Shown here one piece after another: positions 45,631 to 55,544 of a stretch of DNA of 64,000 nt. The translations under genes and the position numbers were made by a program. The notes under the pieces were generated by a model that made no database searches, was not told the origin of the DNA, and saw only the letters and a program-made list of their open reading frames with translations. The stretch is from CAVXFB01 sp963760935 (lineage in GTDB: Bacteria > Planctomycetota > Planctomycetia > Pirellulales > Thermoguttaceae). The stretch lies in NCBI GenBank assembly GCA_963760935.1, contig CAVXFB010000003.1:868001-932000 (forward strand). Direction: 5' to 3'. Position 1 is the stretch's first letter. Every line of letters begins with the position of its first letter.

Positions 45631-46860
45631 TTAGGCGCTCTCGCCTGCGAGCCAGCCGGTGCTGAAGGCGGCTTGAAAATTGTAGCCGCCGACCGGCCCA
45701 TTGAGATCGAGCAGTTCGCCGGCGAAGTAGAGACCAGCGACAATCCGGCTCTGCATGGTTCGCGAGTCGACCTCGTCGAGCGCGACACCCCCGGCAGTCA
45801 GCTCGGCCTTGCGAAAGCCCATGGTCCCGGCCACGGGGATGTCGAGCTGCCGGGCACATCGGGCAATGTTTCGAAGTTCGTTCTTCGAGAGTTCGGCGGC
45901 CGGTCGATCCGGCGCGATGCCCGCGATGGCCACCACGGCCGAGCCGACGCGATGTGGCAGCCAAATATCGAGTAGCGCTGACGCTCGCCGCTTTCCACGG
46001 GCCCGGCTTTCGGCCATAAGCTGCACATCGAGATCGCTGTCCGCATGACCGGGCAACAGATCACAGCGCAGCCGGAGAGTTCCAGGCTGAGATGACCCGC
46101 TGACGGCATGGCTGACGTCGAGCACAACGGGGCCCGATATGCCGAAGTGCGCGAACAGCAGAGAGCCACGGCTTCGAGCCGTGCTGTGGTCGGGAGGGTC
46201 AATCACCTGCACTACGACATCGGGAAGCGTGATGCCCTGCAACTCCAACACCCAGTTCGCGTGACTTGTCAGCGGCACTAGCGCCGTATGGGGCGTAATG
46301 ATACGATGGCCCAGCGCGGCGGACCAACGATAGCCGTCGCCGGTGGTTCCACAGGCCGGATACGACTGGCCGCCGGTGGCTATCAAGAGGTTTTCCGCCT
46401 CGATCGTTCGTTGCTGCGTGATGAGTTGAAATTTTTTGCCCGATCGCACAACATCCAACACGGTTTCGCCGAGGGCGAGCGTGCAACCGGCTTGCCTGGC
46501 AAGGCGCACCAGCACCGCGCGGACGTCGGACGCCCGATCGCTGGCGGGAAACACCTTTCCGCCGGGCTCGATCTTGGTGGGCACACCCTCGGATGCAAAC
46601 AGGTCGATCACGTCCTGTGGCCCCAGCGCAGCCAAAGCGGAGTGAAGGAATCGACCGTTAGGGCCAAACACCGCGACGATGCCGTGGGCGTCGGTGGCGT
46701 GCGTAAGATTGCAGCGGGTGCCGCCGGAGAGCAGAATCTTCACGCCCGGCTCGCGATTTCGATCCAACAGAATCGTCCGCCGACCGCGTCGGGCCGCTTG
46801 CGCCGCCGCCATCAGGCCCGCCGGTCCACCGCCGATGATAGCAAGGTCCCAAGGAAGCAT
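45631..46860 (-). CDS. HI0933/YhiN-family flavoprotein
   Basis: This 409-residue FAD-dependent protein shows the dinucleotide-binding motif IIGGGPAGLMAA at the N-terminus, the family hallmark ILLSGGTRCNLTH, and GGKVFPASDRASDV. Near the middle are ATGGQSYPACGTTGDGYRWS and the membrane-proximal-like LPDVVVQV segment. The C-terminus has AGLYFAGELLDLNGPVGGYNFQAAFSTGWLAGE, the conserved ending. The biochemical role of the family is not established; a reductase acting on an aromatic or quinone-type substrate is often assumed. Confidence 0.88.
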   Translation of the reverse strand: MLPWDLAIIGGGPAGLMAAAQAARRGRRTILLDRNREPGVKILLSGGTRCNLTHATDAHGIVAVFGPNGRFLHSALAALGPQDVIDLFASEGVPTKIEPGGKVFPASDRASDVRAVLVRLARQAGCTLALGETVLDVVRSGKKFQLITQQRTIEAENLLIATGGQSYPACGTTGDGYRWSAALGHRIITPHTALVPLTSHANWVLELQGITLPDVVVQVIDPPDHSTARSRGSLLFAHFGISGPVVLDVSHAVSGSSQPGTLRLRCDLLPGHADSDLDVQLMAESRARGKRRASALLDIWLPHRVGSAVVAIAGIAPDRPAAELSKNELRNIARCARQLDIPVAGTMGFRKAELTAGGVALDEVDSRTMQSRIVAGLYFAGELLDLNGPVGGYNFQAAFSTGWLAGESA

Positions 46861-46971
46861 GAACGCATGGTACCGGACGCGCTGGAGCCAGAAAAGGTGG
46901 CCGGATTCTCGCCCACACTATTACTGAATCACCTGAACGCAGCCACGCTAAGGCCACCGAAACGCCAGCTG

Positions 46972-47549
46972 TTATCGCATGGCGCCGGCGTTGGGGCGGC
47001 GTGCCGTCCAGCCTTGATACGGCAACGGCTTGGCGGCCACTTCAGTAATTTCAGGGCTAACACTCGCGTCGTCGGCGACTTCCGGGACGTCGGCAGCGGA
47101 AAGCGATGGGCCGACGACTCGATCAGTTATCGAGACAATCTTTTCCGAGCCCGGCACATCGTCGGGCGCGTTTCGGCCTGGATGGCAGCCTGCATCGAGG
47201 CTTGCGAGGGCGAATCGCTATGCATCTGTGTCTGGGGTCGGGCTGGCGTCGAAATACGTGCCTGGGCCTGAGGTCGCACATAGCTCCGCATGGGCCTGGC
47301 AGCTTGGCGTGCCATCATTGCCGGCTGCGGTGAGCGGGCACGGGCATGTTGCGTCGTGACCGCATCCGGCGACGGCACGAGCCGTGGTCCGCCACCAAGA
47401 ATCGATCCGGCCCTCGCGTGCGATCCGCACGAGTTGCAACCGCCGTCGTATACGGGACCGCAATCGTCGTAAGGATGGCAGCACATAGTGCAGCCTGTGG
47501 CCAAGAGCAGGACGGCCAACGCGCCCATTGCCAATGCAGAGCGAAGCAT
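46972..47549 (-). CDS. Cysteine-rich planctomycete lipoprotein, frameshifted
   Basis: This lipoprotein of about 190 residues has the signal MLRSALAMGALAVLLLATGC and mature start CTMCCHPYDDCGPVYDGGC, so it is lipid-anchored with a Cys-rich head. The middle is Ala/Arg/Pro/Gln-rich low complexity. The frame appears to end at MCRARKRLSR. Adding one C in the C-run near 47164 (plus strand GGG) continues it into DDVPGSEKIVSITDRVVGPS and on to the stop at 46972. A GGGGAACG ribosome-binding site precedes the start. The function is unknown. Confidence 0.6.
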
Positions 47550-47949
47550 ATTACGTTCCCCCCAAAGAGCGATAAGACGTATCCGAAGAGATGTCCTATG
47601 CAATACTCTTCGGCGGAAAAGGTTGCCCAATCGGCATTTTTTCTCGAAGATTGGCGAGAGTTGGCGCAGTAGATACAAACATGGATATTTCTGGTAATAT
47701 AGGACGCTTGCCAGGCAGCCCTGACGCAATGAGTGGCGTAGCCTAGAGCGAAGTGATAGGTGTGACGTGACTCTCAGTTACACGCTCCGCGGCTCCGGGC
47801 GCGCCTCTCGTCGGGGAAGACCGCTCGATGGCCATGCAAGCGCGGCCCTGGTGCGTGCCGGACATACAGTCGATGCAATCTGCGTCGTTTTTCTCTCCCA
47901 TATGACGCGCGGCAGTCTTGCGGTATAACAGCGATACAGCAGGGGTCTT
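47550..47949. other. Divergent intergenic region
   Basis: This 400-bp gap between the divergent lipoprotein and amino acid permease genes must hold promoters for both, but none could be called with confidence. An A/T-rich stretch with TAATATAGG lies near 47693. An AGGGGTCTT ribosome-binding-type sequence precedes the permease ATG. No gene is seen. Confidence 0.4.
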
Positions 47950-49398
47950 ATGAGCGGTTCCGAACAGAAGAAGCGGCTGCGACTTTTCGACGCTACCACG
48001 TTGGTGATCGGCTCGATGATCGGCTCGGGCATTTTTCTCGCGCTGCCGATCATGGCCCGCGATGTGCCCTCGCCCGGAATTCTCTTGGGGCTATGGGTCT
48101 TCGGTGGGCTGTTCACCGTGCTGGGGGCCACGTGTTGCGCTGAGTTGGCGGCGATGCTGCCGAAAGCTGGCGGACAATACGTTTTCCTTCGCGAGGCTTT
48201 CGGAGATTTAAGCGCGTTCGTATACGGCTGGACGTACTTCCTTATCATTCAGACGGGCACGAATGCCGCCATCGCCATCGCGTTTGCCAAGTATCTCGGA
48301 TCGATCGTGCCGGGTTGCGGTGAGATGAACGTGCTGGCACGGATCCCGCTGGGCAACCTGCTTCCGGCGGCCATTCAATCGTATGTGCCCGCCACGTTGC
48401 AGTATTTGGAGATCAATTCGGCGCAGGTGGTAGCCGCCGCGGCGATCGCGCTGTTAACGGCCGTGAACATTCGGGGCCTTCGCGAAGGCGTCTGGGTGCA
48501 GAACGTGTTCACGGTATTAAAGACCGCCGCGCTCCTGGCGTTGATTGTGGCCGGGCTGTCGTACGGAGTTGGCCGGTCGCATTTCATTGCGCCCTCGGTG
48601 CCGTTGGCGAAAGGAAGTTTCTTTGAGACCGCGTTCCTGGCAGGGCTGGCCGGAGCCCTAGCAATGGCGCTGTTTGCGTACGACGCATGGTACACGGTTA
48701 CCTTTGTCTCCGAGGAAATTGAGAAACCAAGTCGTACACTTCCGCTGTCGCTATTGCTGGGGACGGCGGTCGTCACGGCGGTGTACTTGCTTGCGAACCT
48801 TGCTTACATGGTCGTGTTGCCTATCGACCAAATCGCACACGTCCCCGATGATCGAGTGGCGGAGGCCGTGGGAACGGCGTTGTTTGGCAGCCTTGGCGCC
48901 AAGTTGGTGATTATCGCCGTGCTAATTTCTACGTTTGGCTGCCTCAATGGGCTGATCCTCGGCGGAGCCTGGTTGTGCTATGCGATGGCGCGAGAAGGAT
49001 TGTTCCTGCGGAGTTGTGCGAAACTGCGTCCGAGTTCCCGAACGCCCGCCACGGCGCTCGTGTATCAAGGCGTGGTCTCCATCGCGCTAACGTTTACTGG
49101 TTCTTATGCGGCCCTGCTGACGTACACGATGTTTGCCTCGGTTCTCTTTGTTGGCATGATGGTGGCCGCGGTGTACCGACTGCGATGGACGCAGCCGGAT
49201 CGACCACGACCGTATCGGTGCTGGGGCTACCCGATTACGCCGGCAATATACTTGGTCATGTGTACGGCGTTCTTAGTGTACGTGATCGTCGACAGTCCAT
49301 TTTCCTCGATTGTCGGCGTACTCCTGATGCTGACGGCGATTCCATTCTATGCGATGTGGCGGGGCCGGTCGGCGCCGGCCGTTCAAAGCGAAGAATAG
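47950..49398 (+). CDS. APC-family amino acid permease
   Basis: This 482-residue inner-membrane transporter has about 12 hydrophobic helices. The first helix motif FDATTLVIGSMIGSGIFLALP contains the broken-helix GSGIF of amino acid-polyamine-organocation transporters. Other hallmarks are GGQYVFLREAFG in loop 2-3 and SEEIEKPSRTLPLSLLLG after helix 6. It resembles the LAT/serine-threonine exchanger group. No adjacent enzyme suggests the substrate. Confidence 0.9.
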   Translation: MSGSEQKKRLRLFDATTLVIGSMIGSGIFLALPIMARDVPSPGILLGLWVFGGLFTVLGATCCAELAAMLPKAGGQYVFLREAFGDLSAFVYGWTYFLIIQTGTNAAIAIAFAKYLGSIVPGCGEMNVLARIPLGNLLPAAIQSYVPATLQYLEINSAQVVAAAAIALLTAVNIRGLREGVWVQNVFTVLKTAALLALIVAGLSYGVGRSHFIAPSVPLAKGSFFETAFLAGLAGALAMALFAYDAWYTVTFVSEEIEKPSRTLPLSLLLGTAVVTAVYLLANLAYMVVLPIDQIAHVPDDRVAEAVGTALFGSLGAKLVIIAVLISTFGCLNGLILGGAWLCYAMAREGLFLRSCAKLRPSSRTPATALVYQGVVSIALTFTGSYAALLTYTMFASVLFVGMMVAAVYRLRWTQPDRPRPYRCWGYPITPAIYLVMCTAFLVYVIVDSPFSSIVGVLLMLTAIPFYAMWRGRSAPAVQSEE

Positions 49399-49444
49399 CG
49401 CAAAGCGTGGGCCGACCGGAAATCAGGTTCCTCGGTACGGCCGC

Positions 49445-51681
49445 CTACATCTTGAAGTTGAAGGTGTGGGCGACTAGGCGCCAGAGACGGGTGCCGAGCG
49501 GAAGCCACGTGGTGTAGACGCGGGCTTGGCCGCGGACGCCCAGGGTGATTACTCCGGCCGTGTCGTCGATCGGCACGCGCGCTTGGTACGACGTGCTTTG
49601 CGGTTTTTCGATGCCGGTCTGCGGGTCGGTCTTGCTGGGCACTTCTCCGCCATAGCGGGTCAAGAGCCGTTTTGGCGTCACCTTGAGCTCCGATTCGGCA
49701 ATTTCGGCGATCGTGCCGTGGATGGTGGTCGAGGGAAAGCCTTCCAGCTTGATGTCGACGCTCTGACCATCATGGATGATGCTGCGGTCGGTCTGATCGA
49801 CGATGAGCACGGCTTCCAGTCGTTTGGGATCACCCACTTGGCAGAAGAGGGTACCGGCTTCCAAATAGGCGCCGACGTTCTCGGGCTCCAGGGGCGTGCC
49901 GGACCAGTTTGGCAGCTTTTCGTCGATGTCTTCATGGCGGGGAATGGCTGGCGGCGGCAGCACGGTGCCGGCCATCGGCGCCACCAGACGCAAACGTTCT
50001 TGGTCGCGGGCTTTTTTGTCGAGTTCGCTCTGGTATGTCTTTAGCGCTTCCTCGACCTGTGAGATCTGGCTCGCAGCATGCGGCTCGCGAAATGCCTGGA
50101 GCATCAGACTCTGCCGGCGCGCGTATATTCGTTGACGTTGCCGCGAAGCTTCGCCACGTCCATCGCAATATCGACGTTGCTGAGTTCGGCGAGTTGTTGG
50201 CCGGCCGTGACTTGTTGGCCGGCGCGGACATCGAGCGACGTCAGGCGGCCGGGGACGTCGACGTAGACGGGCTGAGCGTCGCGGGCTTGGATTTCGAGGG
50301 TGCAGATGACGCTGTTGGGGAGCGGCACGAACAGTACGGCCAGCGCGATGGCGGCCAGCAGGCTGAGGCTGGTGTAAAAATGCGTTTTTTTCACTTTGTC
50401 GAGTCTCCCCGGCACGTAGAAGAATTTTCCCAGTTGGTACAACGGCATGCCCAGTAGCCCCCAGAGCGACATCAGCACAACGCCTTGGCCGATGATCTTC
50501 AAGTCGTACGACTGGAACAGTTTGTAGAGGAACCAGCAGATGGAAAAGGTAATGAGCCAGCGGTATGCGGCGGCGGCCACCGAATAGAGGGCGAAGAATA
50601 TCTGATTGCGCTGCGGCAGGAACGGATCGTCGGGCGGCTCCAATCCCAAGCACCACTCACCCAATTTGCGGCTAAGAATCGTCGTCGCCTTCTGCCGCAG
50701 GTTGGGAATCTCCATCAAGTCGGCCAGCACGTAGTAGCCGTCATAGCGCAAGAGCGGGTTGGCGTTGAAGACGACCGTGGTCACCGAACTGATAAACATC
50801 ACGTTGAGGCACAGGTTATGGAACAAGCCGGGCTCGGAAAACCACCAGAGGAAAGTGCATACAGAGGCTAGCACCACTTCGACATAAACGCCAGCCGCTC
50901 CGATGCCGGCGCGGGCCCATTTGCTGGTCAGCATCCAGGAATCGGAGACGTTGCAATAGAGGCAGGGCGTCAAAACTAGCACCATTATGCCCATCTCATG
51001 ACATTCGCCGCCAAAATGCTTGCACGACAGGCCGTGGCCGAACTCGTGCATCACCTTCGTCACGCCGAGTACGGCGGCAAGCAAGAAGGCGTTATGGATG
51101 CTGAAGAATTGGTGGAATTCGGGGAGCTTGGCGCGAAAAACATCGAACTGGACCATCACCAGCGTCAGGGCCGAGAGGGCCAGCACGCAACAGAGCACAA
51201 ACGCCGCGGTCGAAAAGAACCAGCTAACATACGGGTAGAGCCAGTTCAGCAGCCGCTCGGGATCGAAGCCCTTGAAACGTATGCAGAGGATGTTGCTTAC
51301 CGCGGCCAGGAGTTCTTGCCGTTTGCGCTCGTCGCGGCGTTTGCGGAGCTGCCGCCCTTGTCCGGGCAGATCGGCGACGACGAGGCCGCTACGGTGCAAC
51401 ATGCCCAGGAACTGCTGCAGTTCGTCCAGCGTGATCTTTTGCGGGGGAAAATCAGCCTCGAAGCGTTCTTTGATCTCGTCCAGGCTCGTCTGCCCATCGA
51501 GCATTTGCAGGATGGCGTACTCTTCCTCCTGGAAGCGATAGTAGTTGAGCCCGACCGGCTCCTTTACGACCCAGTAGCTGCGTCCCAGGTAGTGTTGCCG
51601 CTGCGCGAGCAGGTCAGGCCGCCGACGGATGGGGAGCATCCGGGCGGAACTGGAGAGCAAACTGTCGCGAAGACTGACCAT
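49445..51681 (-). CDS. PqqD-like/M50 protease/HlyD hybrid, frameshifted
   Basis: This membrane protein of about 745 residues has three parts. Residues 30-104 look like a PqqD-type winged helix (YWVVKEPVGLNYYRF...LQQFLGMLHRSGLVV). Residues 150-460 are a site-2-protease-like M50 domain with HEFGH (212-216) and the second motif NPLLRYDG around 308-315, embedded in membrane helices. The rest is a HlyD-type adaptor with a barrel-sandwich and a short coiled coil. The frame breaks after NVNEYTR; one extra C near 50114 (or loss of a CG) joins it to QSLMLQAFREPHAASQ. It heads a three-gene locus with two HlyD proteins. The role is unknown; a proteolytic or secretion-type membrane complex is inferred. 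Confidence 0.8.
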
Positions 51682-51784
51682 GGGGGAGGATCGATGATTG
51701 AGGATTGATGATTGTTGATTACGGCCGAGTGGGACCGCCGTTCGTACATTCGGGCTCTCTTACGCAACAATCATCGAGCAACAA

Positions 51785-52669
51785 TCACTTCAGTTGAATT
51801 ATCATTTTTGCGCCAAGGCCGGGGCTGAGGAGCCATGAGTTGCCCTGGCGGCGATTCTGGACCTCGGCGCGGACGAGGAACTGGTCGCCCGCTTGAACCA
51901 GCGGTTTGACAAAGACGATCTTGCCGGGAAGAGTGACTTGTTTATCGTGCGCCAGTGTCACGACGACTTGGACCGGGCGGTTCTCGATCTCCGAGGGGAG
52001 GTAGTCTTTGGCGCTGAGGAAACCTTCGACCCGGAGCAAGTCGATCCGCAGCAAGCGCATGACTGTATCGCCAGCCTGGACCCATTCCTTTTCATGTCGT
52101 GCCAGCTCGACCACCACGGCGTCCAACGGTGCGACAATCCTATGTTCTTTGAGCTTGGCGGCGGCGGCTTGCAGTTCGGCTTCGGCGACCTGTTTCTGCA
52201 TAGCGGCGACCTCCATATCCTTTTGCGCCTTCTCGATCGATAGTCGAAACTTCTCCTGCTCCAAAAGGTGTTCCTCAACTGTCTCTTCCGCAACCGTTCC
52301 CGTGTGTGTCGTATTGGCCGATTTGTCTCGATGCACCTTGTTGCCAGCATACTTGTATGCCGCCACCGCGTATTGGACATCAATGTCGTCGGTGGCCTGC
52401 TTTTCGGCCACACGAAGTTTGTAGAGGGCCACATTGTAGGCCGCCTGGGGAACTGTGTCGTCAATTTGAGCCAGCAACTCGCCCCGGGTGACCTGATCTC
52501 CTTCATGCACAGGGATCTTCATCAGCACGCCGGTTTCTTGCGCCGGCAATTGGACCTCGTCGTTGAGCGACAGCAGGCAGTTCGGCAGCGTCACCGTATC
52601 GGCCGCTATCGAGGAACGAGCCACCAAACCAAGCCCAAGGCAGCCCAACATTACAAAAGCAAACCGCAT
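51785..52669 (-). CDS. HlyD-family periplasmic adaptor
   Basis: This 294-residue exported adaptor has a signal peptide (LGCLGLGLVARSSIAAD). The barrel-sandwich/lipoyl halves lie at EVQLPAQETGVLMKIPVHEGDQVTRGELLAQIDD and at APLDAVVVELARHEKEWVQAGDTVMRL. A helical hairpin of about 90 residues sits between them, and a beta-barrel tail follows (PGKIVFVKPLVQAGDQFLVRAEV). Such proteins link inner-membrane pumps with outer-membrane channels. Here it lies between the M50 hybrid and a GAF-HlyD protein on the same strand, with no ABC or RND pump adjacent. Confidence 0.82.
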   Translation of the reverse strand: MRFAFVMLGCLGLGLVARSSIAADTVTLPNCLLSLNDEVQLPAQETGVLMKIPVHEGDQVTRGELLAQIDDTVPQAAYNVALYKLRVAEKQATDDIDVQYAVAAYKYAGNKVHRDKSANTTHTGTVAEETVEEHLLEQEKFRLSIEKAQKDMEVAAMQKQVAEAELQAAAAKLKEHRIVAPLDAVVVELARHEKEWVQAGDTVMRLLRIDLLRVEGFLSAKDYLPSEIENRPVQVVVTLAHDKQVTLPGKIVFVKPLVQAGDQFLVRAEVQNRRQGNSWLLSPGLGAKMIIQLK

Positions 52670-52708
52670 GAAGACACCTCGGTCAATTCAAGGTCGAAAA
52701 TCGAAGGG

Positions 52709-52938
52709 ACCACGGATACACAGAGGGCACGGAGACCGACAAAGGTCTCTCTCAAACGCCGCAAAGAAGATAGAAATGGACATGATTTACAGGATTTACA
52801 GGATTGGAGTCTTTATCGGCTCTTGAGAAAACAAAACCGCGTCGACAGATACTACTACAAACTCCCGATAGCCTGATCTTGTCAATCCTGTAAATCCTGT
52901 CCTATTCTTCTTCTCCGTGCTCTCCGTGTCTCTGTGGT
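52709..52938. repeat. Nested inverted repeats between HlyD genes
   Basis: Outer arms ACCACGG...GGCACGGAGA and TCTCCGTGCTC...TCTGTGGT (52709-52735 and 52912-52938) are near-complementary. Inside, an exact 18-bp pair ACAGGATTTACAGGATTG (52789-52806) and its complement (52883-52900) flanks about 76 bp of unique sequence. Similar arms are a recurrent intergenic repeat type in bacterial genomes. No coding content is seen. Confidence 0.7.
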
Positions 52939-52952
52939 GTTCTTTCGTCCAC

Positions 52953-55373
52953 TCAGAAATATCTGAATAGGATTCTGGATTGAATGAAGGCGACGACATC
53001 GTGGAAGAGCACGTAGCCGAGCGAGCGGTGGCCGCACTCGATTTGGGCCGTCACGGTAGCCCCGGGGCGAAGGCGCGGCAACTCCGCGGTGTCGATTGCC
53101 ACCTTGATCAGCACCGTATTGCCGTCCTCACCGTGGATTTCGGCGCTACGATGGATTTCACTGACCTTGCCGTAGTGCTTCGTACCCGGTTCGGTGGCAA
53201 GGATGTATGTAACCGACAGACGATCGCCCGGTTCTTCGTGCGTCAGAGCCTTTAACTTGGCGAACGCGGCCGGGTCGCTCGATTCCAACTCGGGGAGGAT
53301 GTCTTGCAGCTTGGCCCAGGCGACGTCGTACGAGGGTTGGTTGAGCACGCCGTTGAGGTTGGCGCGAATTGCTTCGTCGCTCACTTCCGTCAGCAGCGGT
53401 TGGAGCTGCTCGCGAAGCTGCCGGTTGAACTGGGCAAGCAGTTGATCGTGCAGCTTGTTGTCGGGCACGGCGGCCAGCGCGTCGTCGATTTGTTTGTCGA
53501 CTTCCTCGTCGGTCGCGGACTGACCGAGCTTCGCTCGGGTCTCTTCGAGCAGGAGAGTTCGGAGACGCTGCCGGGCCTTGACATATAACTTTTCCTGCTC
53601 CTTTGCAACGTGGCCCATGCGGTTCTCGGGCATTTGGAGTTCAACCTGCCACGGTCCGGTGGTGTCGGCAACGCGGAGTAACGCCTGACCTTTTTGCACC
53701 GGTCGCTGGATCAAGCGATTTCGCAGGTCCCACGTGACCACTACACCGTTGATCGGGCTCTTGACGTTGAGTTCGAGTTGCTTGGCTTTGTACAGGTCCC
53801 ACTGCGCATCGAGGCTCAACTGTTTCTGCTGGGCCTCGGCCAGATCGCCTTGAACTTGCATCCGTTGTTCGAGCTTGATGTTTCGCTCTTCGGCGGCACG
53901 TTGCAGGGTAGATAGCCGTTGCAGGTTCGTCAGCCGCTGACCTTCGATTTCTGTCAGGGCCACACCGAGCTCAATATTGCGCAACAGCGCGAGCGTTTGA
54001 TCCTTGGTAACGTTGGCGCCATGCTCGACTTTCAGGTCCTCGACCACACCGTCGATGCCGGCATAGACTTCCTGACGGATAACGGGCTCCAGCGTGCCCT
54101 TCGACTCGACCGTAAACCGGGCGGGCCACAGCCATAGGAACAGGATGACGGCCAACACGGCGCCAAGGATGCTGAGCGTCTTGGGCAATGTGCGAGCTTC
54201 GAGCACCCAGCGGGTCTTGCCTATTGCCCGCCACACGGGCATTAAGAACAGGTTCTGATGCTCCAAGGCATTGGCCAGCGCGGTGGAGCTATGGCGGCAG
54301 ACGACTTCGGCCCGCTGCACGAGGCTGCCCGAGACGCGACTGTCTTCGATCTGCTCGACGATCAGCGCGCCAATGGGCCCTTCGGGCTCGACGCGTTTGC
54401 TGCGGTCGTCCTCTTCGGGCGGCGCGGGCCGCTGAAGCGGGAGTATGGCGACCGTCTTCGAGTGCGCCTCGTCGACATACTCCTGCACGGCATCTTCCAC
54501 CTGCGGCGGCAAGTCGCGGGTCTCGCCGGTGTACCAAACGGGATCGCCGCTGGCGACGACGGCCGTAGCCAGGCGGCCGAGCAATCGCACGGTGTTGGAG
54601 CGTTTGTCAAAGAGGTCCTGGCCGCTGATAGCTTCGATCTTGCACTTCTTACCGTGGAGAATCGCCACGCTCACGCGATCGCATTCGATGAGCCGGCGCC
54701 CTTCGTTGGCGATGGTGTAGGAGGCTTCGCGCGGGTCGAGCGAAGCATGGACGACACGCGTAAAGTCCTCCAACTGCGTCCACAGCGTTTGCCGGTGCGA
54801 AAAGTGTCGGAGCTGGTGGCTCTTGAGATAATCGGCCGCCAGTTCGCACATCTGCATCAAGAAGCGGAGATAGCCCTTTTGCGTGCTGGGGCCGGCTTCG
54901 GCGCGCTGGAAGATTTCGACCAGGCCAACCGTCTCCAAATCGGTCTTGAGCAGGCCGAGAACGAGGAGAAAATCGGTAGGATTGGCAGCCGGCGTATCAT
55001 CGAGTCCGGAGATCGGACTTTGACCATCGAGGTCACCGGGGCCGGAGTGGGGCGGCACAAGCAGCCCTTCGCGACTTTCCAGGGCCTTATAAAGCAGCCG
55101 TCCGTGTTGGGCCTGAGCGGTTTCGCTGTCGCGGAGCCGGGTCTCTTGAAGATTGATCTGATATTGCAGGGCGAGTTGCCGCTCGGCGTTGACAGTCCAG
55201 ACGGCGCCGCCGACGGCTGCCAAAGCGGATACCACCCGATTTAGGAACTGGCCATAGAATTCTTCCGGCGCAACCTCGGTTTTTGACAGTTGCGCAATCT
55301 CGGCCACCAGCGAGCGGATCTGCTGCTTGGTCTGCTCGATCAAGTGCGGATCGATAGATTGCTCGATGCTCAT
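52953..55373 (-). CDS. GAF-domain/HlyD hybrid membrane adaptor
   Basis: This 806-residue protein has a helical N-terminus followed by a GAF-like sensory region (about residues 195-370, including ARVVHASLDPREASYTIANEGRRLIECDRVSVAIL). A single membrane helix lies near residue 420 (LSILGAVLAVILFLWLW). A HlyD-type adaptor domain is on the far side: VYAGIDGVVEDLKVEHGANVTKDQTLALL, a coiled coil, VKSPINGVVVTWDLRNRLIQRPVQKGQALL, and a long helical insert before the barrel. A cytosolic sensory domain fused to a periplasmic adaptor suggests signal-gated assembly. It is the first gene of the M50/HlyD locus. Confidence 0.8.
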   Translation of the reverse strand: MSIEQSIDPHLIEQTKQQIRSLVAEIAQLSKTEVAPEEFYGQFLNRVVSALAAVGGAVWTVNAERQLALQYQINLQETRLRDSETAQAQHGRLLYKALESREGLLVPPHSGPGDLDGQSPISGLDDTPAANPTDFLLVLGLLKTDLETVGLVEIFQRAEAGPSTQKGYLRFLMQMCELAADYLKSHQLRHFSHRQTLWTQLEDFTRVVHASLDPREASYTIANEGRRLIECDRVSVAILHGKKCKIEAISGQDLFDKRSNTVRLLGRLATAVVASGDPVWYTGETRDLPPQVEDAVQEYVDEAHSKTVAILPLQRPAPPEEDDRSKRVEPEGPIGALIVEQIEDSRVSGSLVQRAEVVCRHSSTALANALEHQNLFLMPVWRAIGKTRWVLEARTLPKTLSILGAVLAVILFLWLWPARFTVESKGTLEPVIRQEVYAGIDGVVEDLKVEHGANVTKDQTLALLRNIELGVALTEIEGQRLTNLQRLSTLQRAAEERNIKLEQRMQVQGDLAEAQQKQLSLDAQWDLYKAKQLELNVKSPINGVVVTWDLRNRLIQRPVQKGQALLRVADTTGPWQVELQMPENRMGHVAKEQEKLYVKARQRLRTLLLEETRAKLGQSATDEEVDKQIDDALAAVPDNKLHDQLLAQFNRQLREQLQPLLTEVSDEAIRANLNGVLNQPSYDVAWAKLQDILPELESSDPAAFAKLKALTHEEPGDRLSVTYILATEPGTKHYGKVSEIHRSAEIHGEDGNTVLIKVAIDTAELPRLRPGATVTAQIECGHRSLGYVLFHDVVAFIQSRILFRYF

Positions 55374-55544
55374 ATTACGTATGTACTCGGTTTCTTCCCT
55401 ATTCTCAAGCGTAAGTCGTGATTTCGAGCCATATCCGAGTGGTGGATGCCGCTATGCGCGTTGCAAACCGTGCAACTCGCCGAATCAGCTTGGGACAAGT
55501 CGTGTCGGCGGGTGCTTGGCACACCCGGAAACGTACAGAATCGC

